Below, one piece after another: positions 1-5,074 of a stretch of 8,681 nt of DNA (its first letter is position 1; every line of letters begins with the position of its first letter). Below the pieces are notes generated by a model. It saw nothing but the letters and a program-made list of their open reading frames with translations. It was not told where the DNA came from and searched no databases. The DNA is from Bacillota bacterium (lineage in GTDB: Bacteria > Bacillota > Clostridia > Clostridiales > Clostridiaceae): positions 1-8,681 of the forward strand of contig JAEXZL010000096.1 of the NCBI GenBank assembly GCA_023451395.1. The letters are read 5' to 3'. The position numbers and the translations under genes were made by a program.

Positions 1-2
1 GG

Positions 3-947
3 ATACTTGTTGACCATAGGGATATTTATAAATTTATGCTTGATATTTATGAAAAAGATTGGCGAAACGGAGTACCGGCACCCTTTTTGGAATATGCACT
101 TTCCTCCTATTGGATGGATAAATCCTATACCCATAGGAATCGTATTTGGATGGATGGGGAAAAGATTGTGGCATTTTGCTTTACGGAAAATCCCGTAACG
201 GATATATACTTCAGCATAAGGCCTGGATATGATGAACTAGCAGAAGAAATGATTGAGTATGCAGATAAGCATATGCCCAATATTGATAACATGCAACGAT
301 TTATTATTTTCAAGGGACAGGAGGCCATTATGAGTGCTGCTGCAAAAGCTGGATATGTTCAGATAAATAGTAGTATCCACATGGTTTATGAATTTGATAA
401 GTGCTTGGACTATAAGCTACCTGAAGGATTTAGATTCGTAGAAGCAGGTAAATACAATATAGAAAAGTGTGTTGAATGCTGCTGGAAGGGGTTTAATAAT
501 GAAGAAGAGGAAGGACCTTGGAAGGGAGATTCTGAAAGCTATTACCATTTGATTCAGGCTCCCCATGTAACTCCTCAATACCCTGTGGCTATAGAAAACC
601 AAAAAGGAGATTATGTGTGCTGGGCAGGTATGTGGTGGACTCCAGAAAACCATCTGGCATATATGGAACCCCTTTGCACAGTGCCTGAATATCGGCATAA
701 AGGATTGGCTGCTGCAGCATTATCTGAACTTTATCGCAGAATGAAACAACTTGGTGCAACCCATATGACTGGTGGATCTAATGCATTTTATGAGAAGATT
801 AGATACAAGCCTATGATAACTTGGACCTTTTGGAAAAAGAAGAGTTCTATGACAGATATAGAGATGTGGGAGCTGTTTTGTAAAACCCAAGATGTGAAAG
901 AACTGAGTATGAAGCTTGGGCTTTTGGTGGTTCTCCTAATAAATTAG
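3..947 (+). CDS. GNAT family N-acetyltransferase, 5' end outside window, C-terminus fused to ASCH remnant
   Basis: Predicted acetyl-CoA-dependent N-acetyltransferase of the GNAT superfamily, presumably cytosolic; substrate unknown. Counting from the ATG at 36, the GNAT fold lies around residues 131-268. Its acetyl-CoA loop is seen in PEYRHKGLAAAAL (R220, G223, A225), preceded by the beta-strand LAYMEPLCTV. The N-terminal 120 residues look like a second, degenerate acetyltransferase-like half. The frame is open from base 3 (ILVDHRDIYKF before the ATG), and no ribosome site fits the ATG at 36, so the true start is probably to the left of the window. The natural GNAT end should be near WTFWKKK (residues 263-269). 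From M272 (position 849) the residues MTDIEMWELFCKTQDVKE belong to the start of an ASCH-domain protein, and the last 13 or so residues are out-of-frame sequence. The catalytic domain appears complete, so the enzyme may still work with an abnormal tail. Confidence 0.8.
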   Translation: MLVDHRDIYKFMLDIYEKDWRNGVPAPFLEYALSSYWMDKSYTHRNRIWMDGEKIVAFCFTENPVTDIYFSIRPGYDELAEEMIEYADKHMPNIDNMQRFIIFKGQEAIMSAAAKAGYVQINSSIHMVYEFDKCLDYKLPEGFRFVEAGKYNIEKCVECCWKGFNNEEEEGPWKGDSESYYHLIQAPHVTPQYPVAIENQKGDYVCWAGMWWTPENHLAYMEPLCTVPEYRHKGLAAAALSELYRRMKQLGATHMTGGSNAFYEKIRYKPMITWTFWKKKSSMTDIEMWELFCKTQDVKELSMKLGLLVVLLIN

Positions 948-1037
948 CCGATTTAGTAGTACAAGGAATTAAAACAGGAACAGCTTCAGCTTTAGCCAAG
1001 CCATAAGGAAGCTGCTAAATTTGAATTTAGATATTAG
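849..1037 (+). pseudogene. Decayed ASCH-domain protein gene (frameshifted, internally deleted)
   Basis: ASCH-domain proteins (YhfF-like) are small beta-barrel proteins, usually about 140-150 residues, thought to bind RNA or nucleotides. The N-terminal part is read from 849 (MTDIEMWELFCKTQDVKE). From 905 it continues in the next frame as EYEAWAFGGSPNKLADLV and then QGIKTGTASA, up to a TAA at 1004-1006. Both segments match the family start in order, including the conserved K-T-x-T-A-S region. The frame change at about 903-904 fits a one-base deletion. The central 80 or so residues are missing. A short segment in the first frame, EAAKFEFRY (1008-1034, stop at 1035-1037), resembles the usual C-terminal EEFEVVY-like end, which would indicate an internal deletion; this last match is weak. 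The remnant is fused in frame to the upstream GNAT gene with no ribosome site of its own. Confidence 0.7.
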
Positions 1038-1049
1038 ATTATTTAAGAT
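1021..1049 (+). promoter_or_regulatory. Candidate promoter for the 83-residue protein gene
   Basis: TTGAAT (1021-1026), a 17-base spacer and TAAGAT (1044-1049) form a plausible vegetative promoter. Transcription would start near 1056, only a few bases before the AAGGAG at 1060-1065, so the leader would be very short. It overlaps the end of the ASCH remnant. Read by eye only. Confidence 0.35.
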
Positions 1050-1070
1050 TAATATTTATAAGGAGCGAAT

Positions 1071-1322
1071 ATGATTAAAGATAATAACTTGGATAAAAGA
1101 AATACTCTAGATGAAGAACCATTTTCTTATAAAATTACTAAGGATAAAAAGGTTTTTCTATATTGGAAGGGAAAACAAGTAAGTATATTGAGAGGTAAAG
1201 AAAGTGAAAGCTTCATAGCAAAAATTGCAAATGCGGATATTAAAGAAACACAGTTAATCATGGCTAAAATAACTGGAAATTTTAAACATGGTAATGAAAA
1301 AGATAATAAATATAAAAAGTAA
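1071..1322 (+). CDS. Small lysine-rich protein of unknown function (83 aa)
   Basis: Not assigned to a known family. The gene has a strong ribosome site, AAGGAG at 1060-1065, five bases before the ATG, and coding-like composition. The protein has no signal peptide or membrane segment and no cysteines. Residues 18-60 (FSYKITKDKKVFLYWKGKQV and following) look like a small folded beta-rich domain, followed by a helix-like stretch with the text ADIKETQLIMAKITGNFKHG and a charged lysine tail. Small cytosolic proteins of this look occur in clostridia as conserved hypotheticals, but that is recollection rather than a search result. It appears to be a single-gene unit: a decayed gene lies upstream, and uppP has its own promoter about 140 bases downstream. 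Lysine richness could suit nucleic-acid binding, but nothing in the sequence establishes it. Confidence 0.7.
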   Translation: MIKDNNLDKRNTLDEEPFSYKITKDKKVFLYWKGKQVSILRGKESESFIAKIANADIKETQLIMAKITGNFKHGNEKDNKYKK

Positions 1323-1343
1323 TATTAAAATATTAATATTACT
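1318..1343 (+). terminator. Weak hairpin after the 83-residue protein gene
   Basis: AGTAATATT (1318-1326) and AATATTACT (1335-1343) form a perfect 9-bp inverted repeat with an 8-base loop, starting within the last codon and the stop. It is nearly all A/T and no U tract follows, so termination would be poor; it may only stabilise the transcript end. Confidence 0.25.
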
Positions 1344-1391
1344 AAATTCCAATTTATCTTCAAGTATGGAAATATGAGATTGTTCTATTAC

Positions 1392-1430
1392 ATTGACTTT
1401 GTACAATAATATTGACGTTGTACTATAGTA
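1392..1430. repeat. Two near-identical 15-bp direct repeats and an overlapping palindrome upstream of uppP
   Basis: ATTGACTTTGTACAA (1392-1406) and ATTGACGTTGTACTA (1411-1425) differ at two positions and are offset by 19 bases. The first contains the palindrome TTGTACAA; the second runs into the perfect palindrome TACTATAGTA (1421-1430). The layout resembles operator half-sites overlapping a -35 element (TTGACT or TTGACG) of an older or alternative promoter. No regulator is identified. The stretch 1344-1391 holds nothing recognisable. Confidence 0.4.
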
Positions 1431-1461
1431 TGCACATTGAACCTAAGTGGGGATATTTATA

Positions 1462-1490
1462 TTCAATAGGTGTAATAATTGTGGTATTAT
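1462..1490 (+). promoter_or_regulatory. Candidate uppP promoter with extended -10
   Basis: TTCAAT (1462-1467), a 17-base spacer and TATTAT (1485-1490) preceded by TGG (1482-1484) make an extended -10 promoter. The start would be near 1497, giving a leader of about 32 bases before the uppP ATG at 1529. Confidence 0.4.
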
Positions 1491-1528
1491 GATAGAAAAG
1501 GCTAAAAAAAGAATAGGGGTTTAAATAT

Positions 1529-2341
1529 ATGAATTTTTTAGAGATAATTAAGGCGATTATTTTAGGAATTGTTGAGGGGATTACTGAGTGGCTTCCTATA
1601 AGTAGTACAGGTCATATGATTTTAGTAGATCAGGTGCTAATGCTTGATATGTCAGAGAAGTTTAAAAGTATGTTCTTTGTGGTTATTCAATTAGGGGCAA
1701 TTCTTGCGGTAGTAGTTCTTTTTTGGAAGAAGCTTCTGCCTTTAAATTTTGATAGGAAAACAACAATAGATTGGGATACTATGAATCTCTGGGGGAAAAT
1801 TGTAGTTGCCTGTGTTCCCGCTGGAGTTATTGGTATACTTTTTGATGATTACCTAGAGGCACATCTCCACAAGCCATGGATTATAGCAGCTATGCTTATA
1901 ATTTACGGTATTTTATTTATTGTAATTGAAAACAGAAATAAACGAAGAAGAGCAAAGGTGAGGACTCTAGATGGAATTACATATAAGATAGCTATGATAA
2001 TTGGTGTCTTTCAGGTGCTTTCCTTAATCCCAGGAACTTCCCGTTCAGGTGCTACAATCATAGGGGGAATACTTATGGGTGCATCCAGAACAGTAGCTGC
2101 TGAATTTACCTTCTTCTTAGCTATACCAGTTATGTTTGGTGCAAGCTTTATAAAGCTTTTAAAGTTTGGCTTTGCCTTCACAGGCTTTGAGTTCCTTATA
2201 CTTCTTATAGGAATGATAACAGCCTTTGTAGTTTCAATATTAGCAATCAAATTCCTTTTAAGCTACATAAAGAAAAATGACTTCAAGCTCTTTGGCTGGT
2301 ACAGAATAGCTCTAGGTATTTTGGTACTTATATTATTGTAG
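1529..2341 (+). CDS. uppP: Undecaprenyl-diphosphate phosphatase UppP (BacA)
   Basis: Integral membrane enzyme that hydrolyses undecaprenyl diphosphate to undecaprenyl phosphate, recycling the lipid carrier for peptidoglycan and other wall polymers; extra copies give bacitracin resistance in many bacteria. At 270 residues it has the family's normal length. Both signatures are present: E16-x-x-x-E20 within GIVEGITEWLPISSTGH (13-29, with S25, S26 and H29), and PGTSRSG at 168-174 with the catalytic-region arginine R172. Hydrophobic segments are spread over the whole length, consistent with a polytopic protein containing re-entrant loops. The ribosome site is the GGGG stretch at 1516-1519, nine bases before the ATG. 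The gene appears monocistronic, with its own promoter and a shared terminator at 2425-2462. Nothing looks damaged. Confidence 0.97.
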   Translation: MNFLEIIKAIILGIVEGITEWLPISSTGHMILVDQVLMLDMSEKFKSMFFVVIQLGAILAVVVLFWKKLLPLNFDRKTTIDWDTMNLWGKIVVACVPAGVIGILFDDYLEAHLHKPWIIAAMLIIYGILFIVIENRNKRRRAKVRTLDGITYKIAMIIGVFQVLSLIPGTSRSGATIIGGILMGASRTVAAEFTFFLAIPVMFGASFIKLLKFGFAFTGFEFLILLIGMITAFVVSILAIKFLLSYIKKNDFKLFGWYRIALGILVLILL

Positions 2342-2348
2342 TTTCTTA

Positions 2349-2413
2349 GGTGCCAGGCACCGGAGAAAAGAGATTTTACATTACAGCTGGTGCCAGGCAC
2401 CGGAGAAAAGAGA
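2349..2413. repeat. Two 25-bp direct repeats containing the palindrome GGTGCCAGGCACC
   Basis: The 25-bp unit occurs at 2349-2373 and again, identically, at 2389-2413. Each copy begins with the palindrome GGTGCCAGGCACC (2349-2361 and 2389-2401) and ends with purine-rich GGAGAAAAGAGA. The copies are offset by 40 bases and separated by 15 unrelated bases. The palindrome can fold as a 5-bp stem with a CAG loop in RNA. Palindromes of the GGTGCC-N-GGCACC kind are, as I recall, scattered between genes in several Firmicutes; that needs a genome count. They lie directly after the uppP stop and before its terminator, so they are transcribed in the 3' untranslated region. Confidence 0.85.
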
Positions 2414-2424
2414 AAAGAAAAAAG

Positions 2425-2462
2425 AGGAACCTAATCTGTCTATAGGCAGGTAGGTTCCTTTT
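2425..2462. terminator. Bidirectional terminator between uppP and the convergent membrane protein gene
   Basis: AGGAACCTA (2425-2433) pairs perfectly with TAGGTTCCT (2451-2459). The intervening CTGTC (2436-2440) and GGCAG (2445-2449) can extend the stem. TTTT follows on the plus strand. On the minus strand the A-rich run before the stem (2403-2424) gives the U-rich tail for the convergent gene, whose stop is at 2461-2463. Confidence 0.85.
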
Positions 2463-2802
2463 ATGGTTTTATAACAAAAATAGAAGAAAATAAGGCAAGA
2501 AAGATAAAGAAGCCTGCCCCTGCTGCCCCTGCTCTTGACCCCCAATGATGTTTAAATTTAAATCCTAATATAATAGCTGGAAGGAAAAATATAAGAGAGT
2601 AGTATAGGGTGTAATGAATTCCCCTACCAGTATCAGTGCCTAAACTTTGGGTGGAGCTTGACCAGGTCATAAGACCTAGTGATTCTAGAACCCAATCTCC
2701 AAGACAAAAGGTACCAAAGGTGGTCCCCCATAAAATTCCAATTATTAATAATACTATGGATAGGCTCCCGAGGCCTGCTTTTTTCTTTTCGTAAAAATCC
2801 AT
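2461..2802 (-). CDS. Small three-helix membrane protein of unknown function (113 aa)
   Basis: Not recognised as a named family. Three hydrophobic segments are seen at residues 13-36, 64-82 and 91-110. A polar loop (about 45-62, SSSTQSLGTDTGRGIH) follows the first, and a short charged stretch, FKFKHHWGSR, lies between the second and third. The third segment is alanine/glycine-rich (RAGAAGAGFF). Lysines at 6-8 suggest a cytoplasmic N-terminus. The start is well supported: the minus-strand ribosome site AGGAGG (2808-2813) lies five bases before the ATG. The gene converges on uppP with a shared terminator and diverges from the lipoprotein gene. The divergent spacing of 186 bases contains tandem repeats and a palindrome that may control either gene. 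No catalytic residues stand out; a small structural or accessory membrane protein is the safest description. Confidence 0.75.
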   Translation of the reverse strand: MDFYEKKKAGLGSLSIVLLIIGILWGTTFGTFCLGDWVLESLGLMTWSSSTQSLGTDTGRGIHYTLYYSLIFFLPAIILGFKFKHHWGSRAGAAGAGFFIFLALFSSIFVIKP

Positions 2803-2817
2803 ATAAGCCTCCTATAA

Positions 2818-2859
2818 TAGTTAAATATATTAGTTAAATATATTAGTTAAATATATTAG
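2818..2859. repeat. Three perfect 13-bp tandem repeats upstream of the minus-strand membrane protein gene
   Basis: TTAAATATATTAG is repeated three times without change at 2821-2833, 2834-2846 and 2847-2859, preceded by a partial TAG at 2818-2820. The array begins five bases upstream of the minus-strand ribosome site. On the minus strand each unit carries TAATAT/TATATT, which resembles a -10 hexamer, so the array probably covers the promoter or leader of that gene. Confidence 0.9.
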
Positions 2860-2947
2860 TAATAAAAGAATTTAATTCCCTGATAAACCAGTTTTTATTT
2901 AATTTGATTTATTTTCTATTTTTGTATACTTTTGCATTAACGAACCG

Positions 2948-2964
2948 TATACTTACTAAGTATA
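2948..2964. promoter_or_regulatory. Perfect 17-bp palindrome, candidate operator at the lipoprotein promoter
   Basis: TATACTTACTAAGTATA is a perfect inverted repeat, 8 bp on each side of a central C. Its left arm, TATACT (2948-2953), would serve as the -10 hexamer of the lipoprotein gene, with transcription starting near 2960 and a leader of about 29 bases. A further copy of the half-site, GTATACTT, lies at 2924-2931, 23 bases before the matching half (2947-2954). A dimeric repressor bound here would block the promoter. The site is about 145 bases from the divergent minus-strand start. The regulator is unknown. Confidence 0.5.
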
Positions 2965-2988
2965 GAGTGTTATTTAGGAGGATGTAGG

Positions 2989-3573
2989 ATGAACAAAATA
3001 ATAGGAATTTTATGGATTTTATTAATTCTCACCTTCCCTGCGGGATGTGCATCAAATATAGACAATAATGAGGGTATAGTTAATAAACCTGATACTAAAA
3101 ACAAATCATCAAACTCGCCCAAAATATACAAGCTATCAACTAAAGTAAATCAAGAGCACACATCAATTTATTCATATAAAGAAAACCAAACAGATTCAGT
3201 AAAAGAAGAAAAAATATTAAATTTAGCAAAAAAAGAAGAGGCTCGGGCTGTAGCTGAGAAAGTTTTTAAAAACTTTTACAATGCTCTAAAGAAAGGGGAT
3301 ATATCTAAAGCAAAAAAATATATTACTAAAAATATATTAATTATTGATAATAAAGTTTTTGAAGCAAAGAACAAAGAAGGATTTAGTTTTTCTGGTAAAG
3401 ATAAGATTCTTAAAGAAAGGTTTTATGCACTAGATGAAGATGGAAGACTAACAATTTCATATGAATTTATATCAAATGAAGATGAAGTCCAAAATATTTG
3501 GGAGCTTCAAATTTATTTCATAAATACTGAAAACAATACTTGGAAAATTGATGGCTTTGGATTAGGTGGATAA
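2989..3573 (+). CDS. Putative secreted lipoprotein of unknown function (194 aa)
   Basis: Predicted lipoprotein anchored on the outer face of the membrane. The N-terminus has the charged start MNK, a hydrophobic stretch (4-16) and a lipobox-like PAGC ending at Cys20; proline at -3 is less usual than leucine. Residues 21-75 are a low-complexity polar linker rich in Asn, Lys and Ser. Residues 80-194 form a compact domain with a helix-rich start (EARAVAEKVFKNFYNALKKG) followed by alternating strands and ending in NNTWKIDGFGLGG. This plan, a helical pair then strands with a terminal W-x-I-D-G strand, resembles NTF2-like lipoproteins of Firmicutes, but no catalytic residues are visible and the family is not certain. 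The ribosome site AGGAGG (2976-2981) is seven bases before the ATG; an ATG at 2982 is out of frame. It has its own promoter region with a palindrome and its own terminator. Confidence 0.82.
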   Translation: MNKIIGILWILLILTFPAGCASNIDNNEGIVNKPDTKNKSSNSPKIYKLSTKVNQEHTSIYSYKENQTDSVKEEKILNLAKKEEARAVAEKVFKNFYNALKKGDISKAKKYITKNILIIDNKVFEAKNKEGFSFSGKDKILKERFYALDEDGRLTISYEFISNEDEVQNIWELQIYFINTENNTWKIDGFGLGG

Positions 3574-3594
3574 ATCACATCTTCTCTTGCAGCT

Positions 3595-3632
3595 AAAAGG
3601 TAAGTATTTGATAGTATTGGACCTTTTTCTTT
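3595..3632 (+). terminator. Terminator of the lipoprotein gene
   Basis: AAAAGGT (3595-3601) pairs perfectly with ACCTTTT (3621-3627) across a 19-base loop, and the right arm runs into a T-rich tail (3623-3632). It lies 22 bases after the lipoprotein stop. Confidence 0.6.
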
Positions 3633-3733
3633 TGAGGTAAAAAATGAATAAGTAAACAATAGTGTTGAAACTAAAGTAGGTATAATGACTGCGAAATTAT
3701 ATGTAAAAAATTAACTGAATTTACAATAAACTA

Positions 3734-3762
3734 TTTACTCTAGAACCTGACCGTGATAATAT
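3734..3762 (+). promoter_or_regulatory. Promoter of the riboswitch and ABC exporter operon
   Basis: TTTACT (3734-3739), a 17-base spacer and TAATAT (3757-3762) predict a transcription start near 3769. That is immediately before the first bases of the aptamer pairing at 3772, which supports both assignments. The preceding stretch (3633-3733) shows nothing convincing; a TATAAT at 3681-3686 has no -35 at proper distance. Confidence 0.55.
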
Positions 3763-3770
3763 ATTTGAAA

Positions 3771-3930
3771 GGAGAGTGTATCTAGGGTTCCGATTTTCTT
3801 ATATTAAGGATATGTCTGGTCCGAGCGATACAGGAAACGGTTATAATTAGGAATTATTGATTTAAGAGATTTAAATAATGATTTTTAAGCCGATATTCTA
3901 CACTTTTGGGGGAAAAGCCTGAAGGACGAG
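3771..3930 (+). promoter_or_regulatory. Candidate ykkC-class riboswitch (guanidine-I / ppGpp / PRPP superfamily), subtype unresolved
   Basis: Two hallmark blocks of the ykkC RNA class are present in the right order: TCTAGGGTTCCG (3781-3792) and CTGGTCCGAG (3816-3825). Between them lies a P2-like stem (TTCTTA against TAAGGA). AGTGTA (3775-3780) before the first block pairs with TACACT (3899-3904), extendable through wobble pairs to 3772/3907, and closes the core. After it comes GGGGGAAAAGCC (3908-3919), comparable to the conserved GGGAYAAAAGCCC block. The bases after GGTCC read GAGCGATACAG. From memory, guanidine members usually have GAGAG here while ppGpp/PRPP members have an A-G-Y-G-x-Y-A-C-A-G pattern, so I lean to the second group, without certainty. 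A long insertion (3838-3892) holds extra hairpins. The 3' block is also the 5' arm of a terminator, so ligand binding would be expected to raise expression of the exporter. Confidence 0.75.
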
Positions 3931-3967
3931 TCTCATTGAGATTTGTTTTGGAGGGCTTTATTTTTTT
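3914..3967 (+). terminator. Riboswitch expression-platform terminator
   Basis: AAAGCC (3914-3919), part of the conserved aptamer 3' block, pairs with GGCTTT (3954-3959). Inside, CGAGTCTC (3927-3934) pairs with GAGATTTG (3938-3945) around an ATT loop, with wobble pairs. Seven T residues follow at 3961-3967. Because the 5' arm is shared with the aptamer, the aptamer and terminator folds should exclude each other. From here to the ATG at 4073 (about 105 bases) nothing except the ribosome site is seen. Confidence 0.75.
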
Positions 3968-4072
3968 ATTTAAAATAAGTGAGAAATATAAAATTTATAG
4001 TGAGCTAGTACCAAAATAAGTATAAAAGGTAATGGAATATAAAGTAAATGGTATAGGGGGAGGAGAGAGAAT

Positions 4073-5074
4073 ATGAGTATTATAAAGGTACAATCACTGG
4101 AGAAAAACTTTACAGTAAAGACCAAGGAGGAAGGGATTAAGGGAAGCCTTAAGGCACTTACCTCTCCAAGCTATAAGGATATTAAAGCTGTAGATAATAT
4201 ATCCTTTGAAGTAGAAAAGGGTGAGGTTCTGGCATTCATTGGACCAAATGGAGCAGGTAAATCTACCACAATAAAGATTCTTACAGGTATTTTGCAGCCT
4301 AGCTCAGGAAATGTAAGTGTTCTTGGAATGGATCCATCATTAAAAAGAAGGGAATTATCTTATAGGATTGGAACAGTCTTTGGTCAGAAATCTCAGCTTT
4401 GGTTTCATCTACCGCCAATAGATAGCTTTAGGCTCTTGGGGAATATTTATGATGTTGAAAAAGTAAAGCTTAATAGGCGTATTGAGTATTTAAAAGAAAT
4501 TTTTGATATAGGGGATTTAATGGATACACCAGTAAGAAAGCTTTCTCTAGGGCAGAGGATTCGCTGTGAAATTGCTGCTTGTATAATCCATGAGCCAGAG
4601 ATAATTTTTTTAGATGAACCAACCATAGGCCTTGATGTGGTGGTAAAGCAAAGGATCAGAGAGCTTATAACAAATCTAAATAAAGAGGAAAATACAACTA
4701 TATTTTTAACTTCTCATGATGCGGGAGATATAGAAAAGCTTTGTAAAAGAGCTATCATAATAAATCATGGACAAGTGGTTCTTAATGAGTCTATAAAATC
4801 CTTAAAATATGATTACCTTAGCGAGAAGATTATACACATTAAATATAGTGAAGCTGTGAATATAGATAAGCTTCCTGTGGATATTATTAAGGCTAAGGGT
4901 ACTGCCCTTCAGGTAAAGGTAGACACAAAGAAGGAAAATATTCAGGAAGTACTTACTACATTAATAAAGCTGGGAAAAGTGGAGGATATAAGCATCCACG
5001 AAGCACCCTTAGAAGAGGTTATATCCAGAATATATACAGCAAATAAGGAGAGTGAGGATAATGGAGAAAAATAA
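4073..5074 (+). CDS. ABC-2 type exporter, ATP-binding protein (COG4586-like)
   Basis: ATPase subunit of an ABC exporter, acting on the cytosolic face with the two permeases encoded next. All nucleotide-binding motifs are present: Walker A GPNGAGKST (57-65), Q-loop glutamine near 105 (VFGQKSQLW), signature LSLGQ (157-161), Walker B IIFLDEP (177-183) and the switch histidine H215 (TSHD). The N-terminal insertion GIKGSLKALTSPSYKDIKAV before the first core strand, and the C-terminal extension (about 240-333), match the family of uncharacterised transporters encoded with paired ABC-2 permeases (COG4586 with COG4587 and COG3694). The ribosome site GGGAGGAGAG (about 4058-4068) lies just upstream of the ATG. 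The gene is first in the operon behind the ykkC-class RNA. The substrate is unknown. Its 3' end overlaps the next coding region. Confidence 0.93.
   Translation: MSIIKVQSLEKNFTVKTKEEGIKGSLKALTSPSYKDIKAVDNISFEVEKGEVLAFIGPNGAGKSTTIKILTGILQPSSGNVSVLGMDPSLKRRELSYRIGTVFGQKSQLWFHLPPIDSFRLLGNIYDVEKVKLNRRIEYLKEIFDIGDLMDTPVRKLSLGQRIRCEIAACIIHEPEIIFLDEPTIGLDVVVKQRIRELITNLNKEENTTIFLTSHDAGDIEKLCKRAIIINHGQVVLNESIKSLKYDYLSEKIIHIKYSEAVNIDKLPVDIIKAKGTALQVKVDTKKENIQEVLTTLIKLGKVEDISIHEAPLEEVISRIYTANKESEDNGEK

Noticed and set aside
7..198. Open frame of 63 codons at the left edge
   Set aside because: It overlaps the GNAT frame in another phase, has no ribosome site and no recognisable features.
125..328. Minus-strand frame opposite the GNAT gene
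   Set aside because: Shadow of the coding strand, without ribosome site or family resemblance; the same holds for the minus-strand frames at 417-698, 2011-2250 and 7338-7520.
2349..2413. CRISPR array
   Set aside because: Only two repeats, a 15-base interval, palindromic core and no cas genes; this does not have CRISPR spacing.
3681..3686. Consensus TATAAT as promoter of the ABC operon
   Set aside because: The nearest TTGAAA (3665-3670) is only 10 bases away, too short a spacer; TTTACT/TAATAT at 3734-3762 fits better and starts at the aptamer edge.
3685..3714. Tiny frame MTAKLYVKN in the non-coding stretch before the riboswitch
   Set aside because: Nine residues with only a weak ribosome site, upstream of the predicted operon start; it could be chance in AT-rich DNA.
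5052..5060. GTG at 5052 as the start of the first permease
   Set aside because: The ribosome site AAGGAG would be one base away; the ATG at 5061 has proper spacing.
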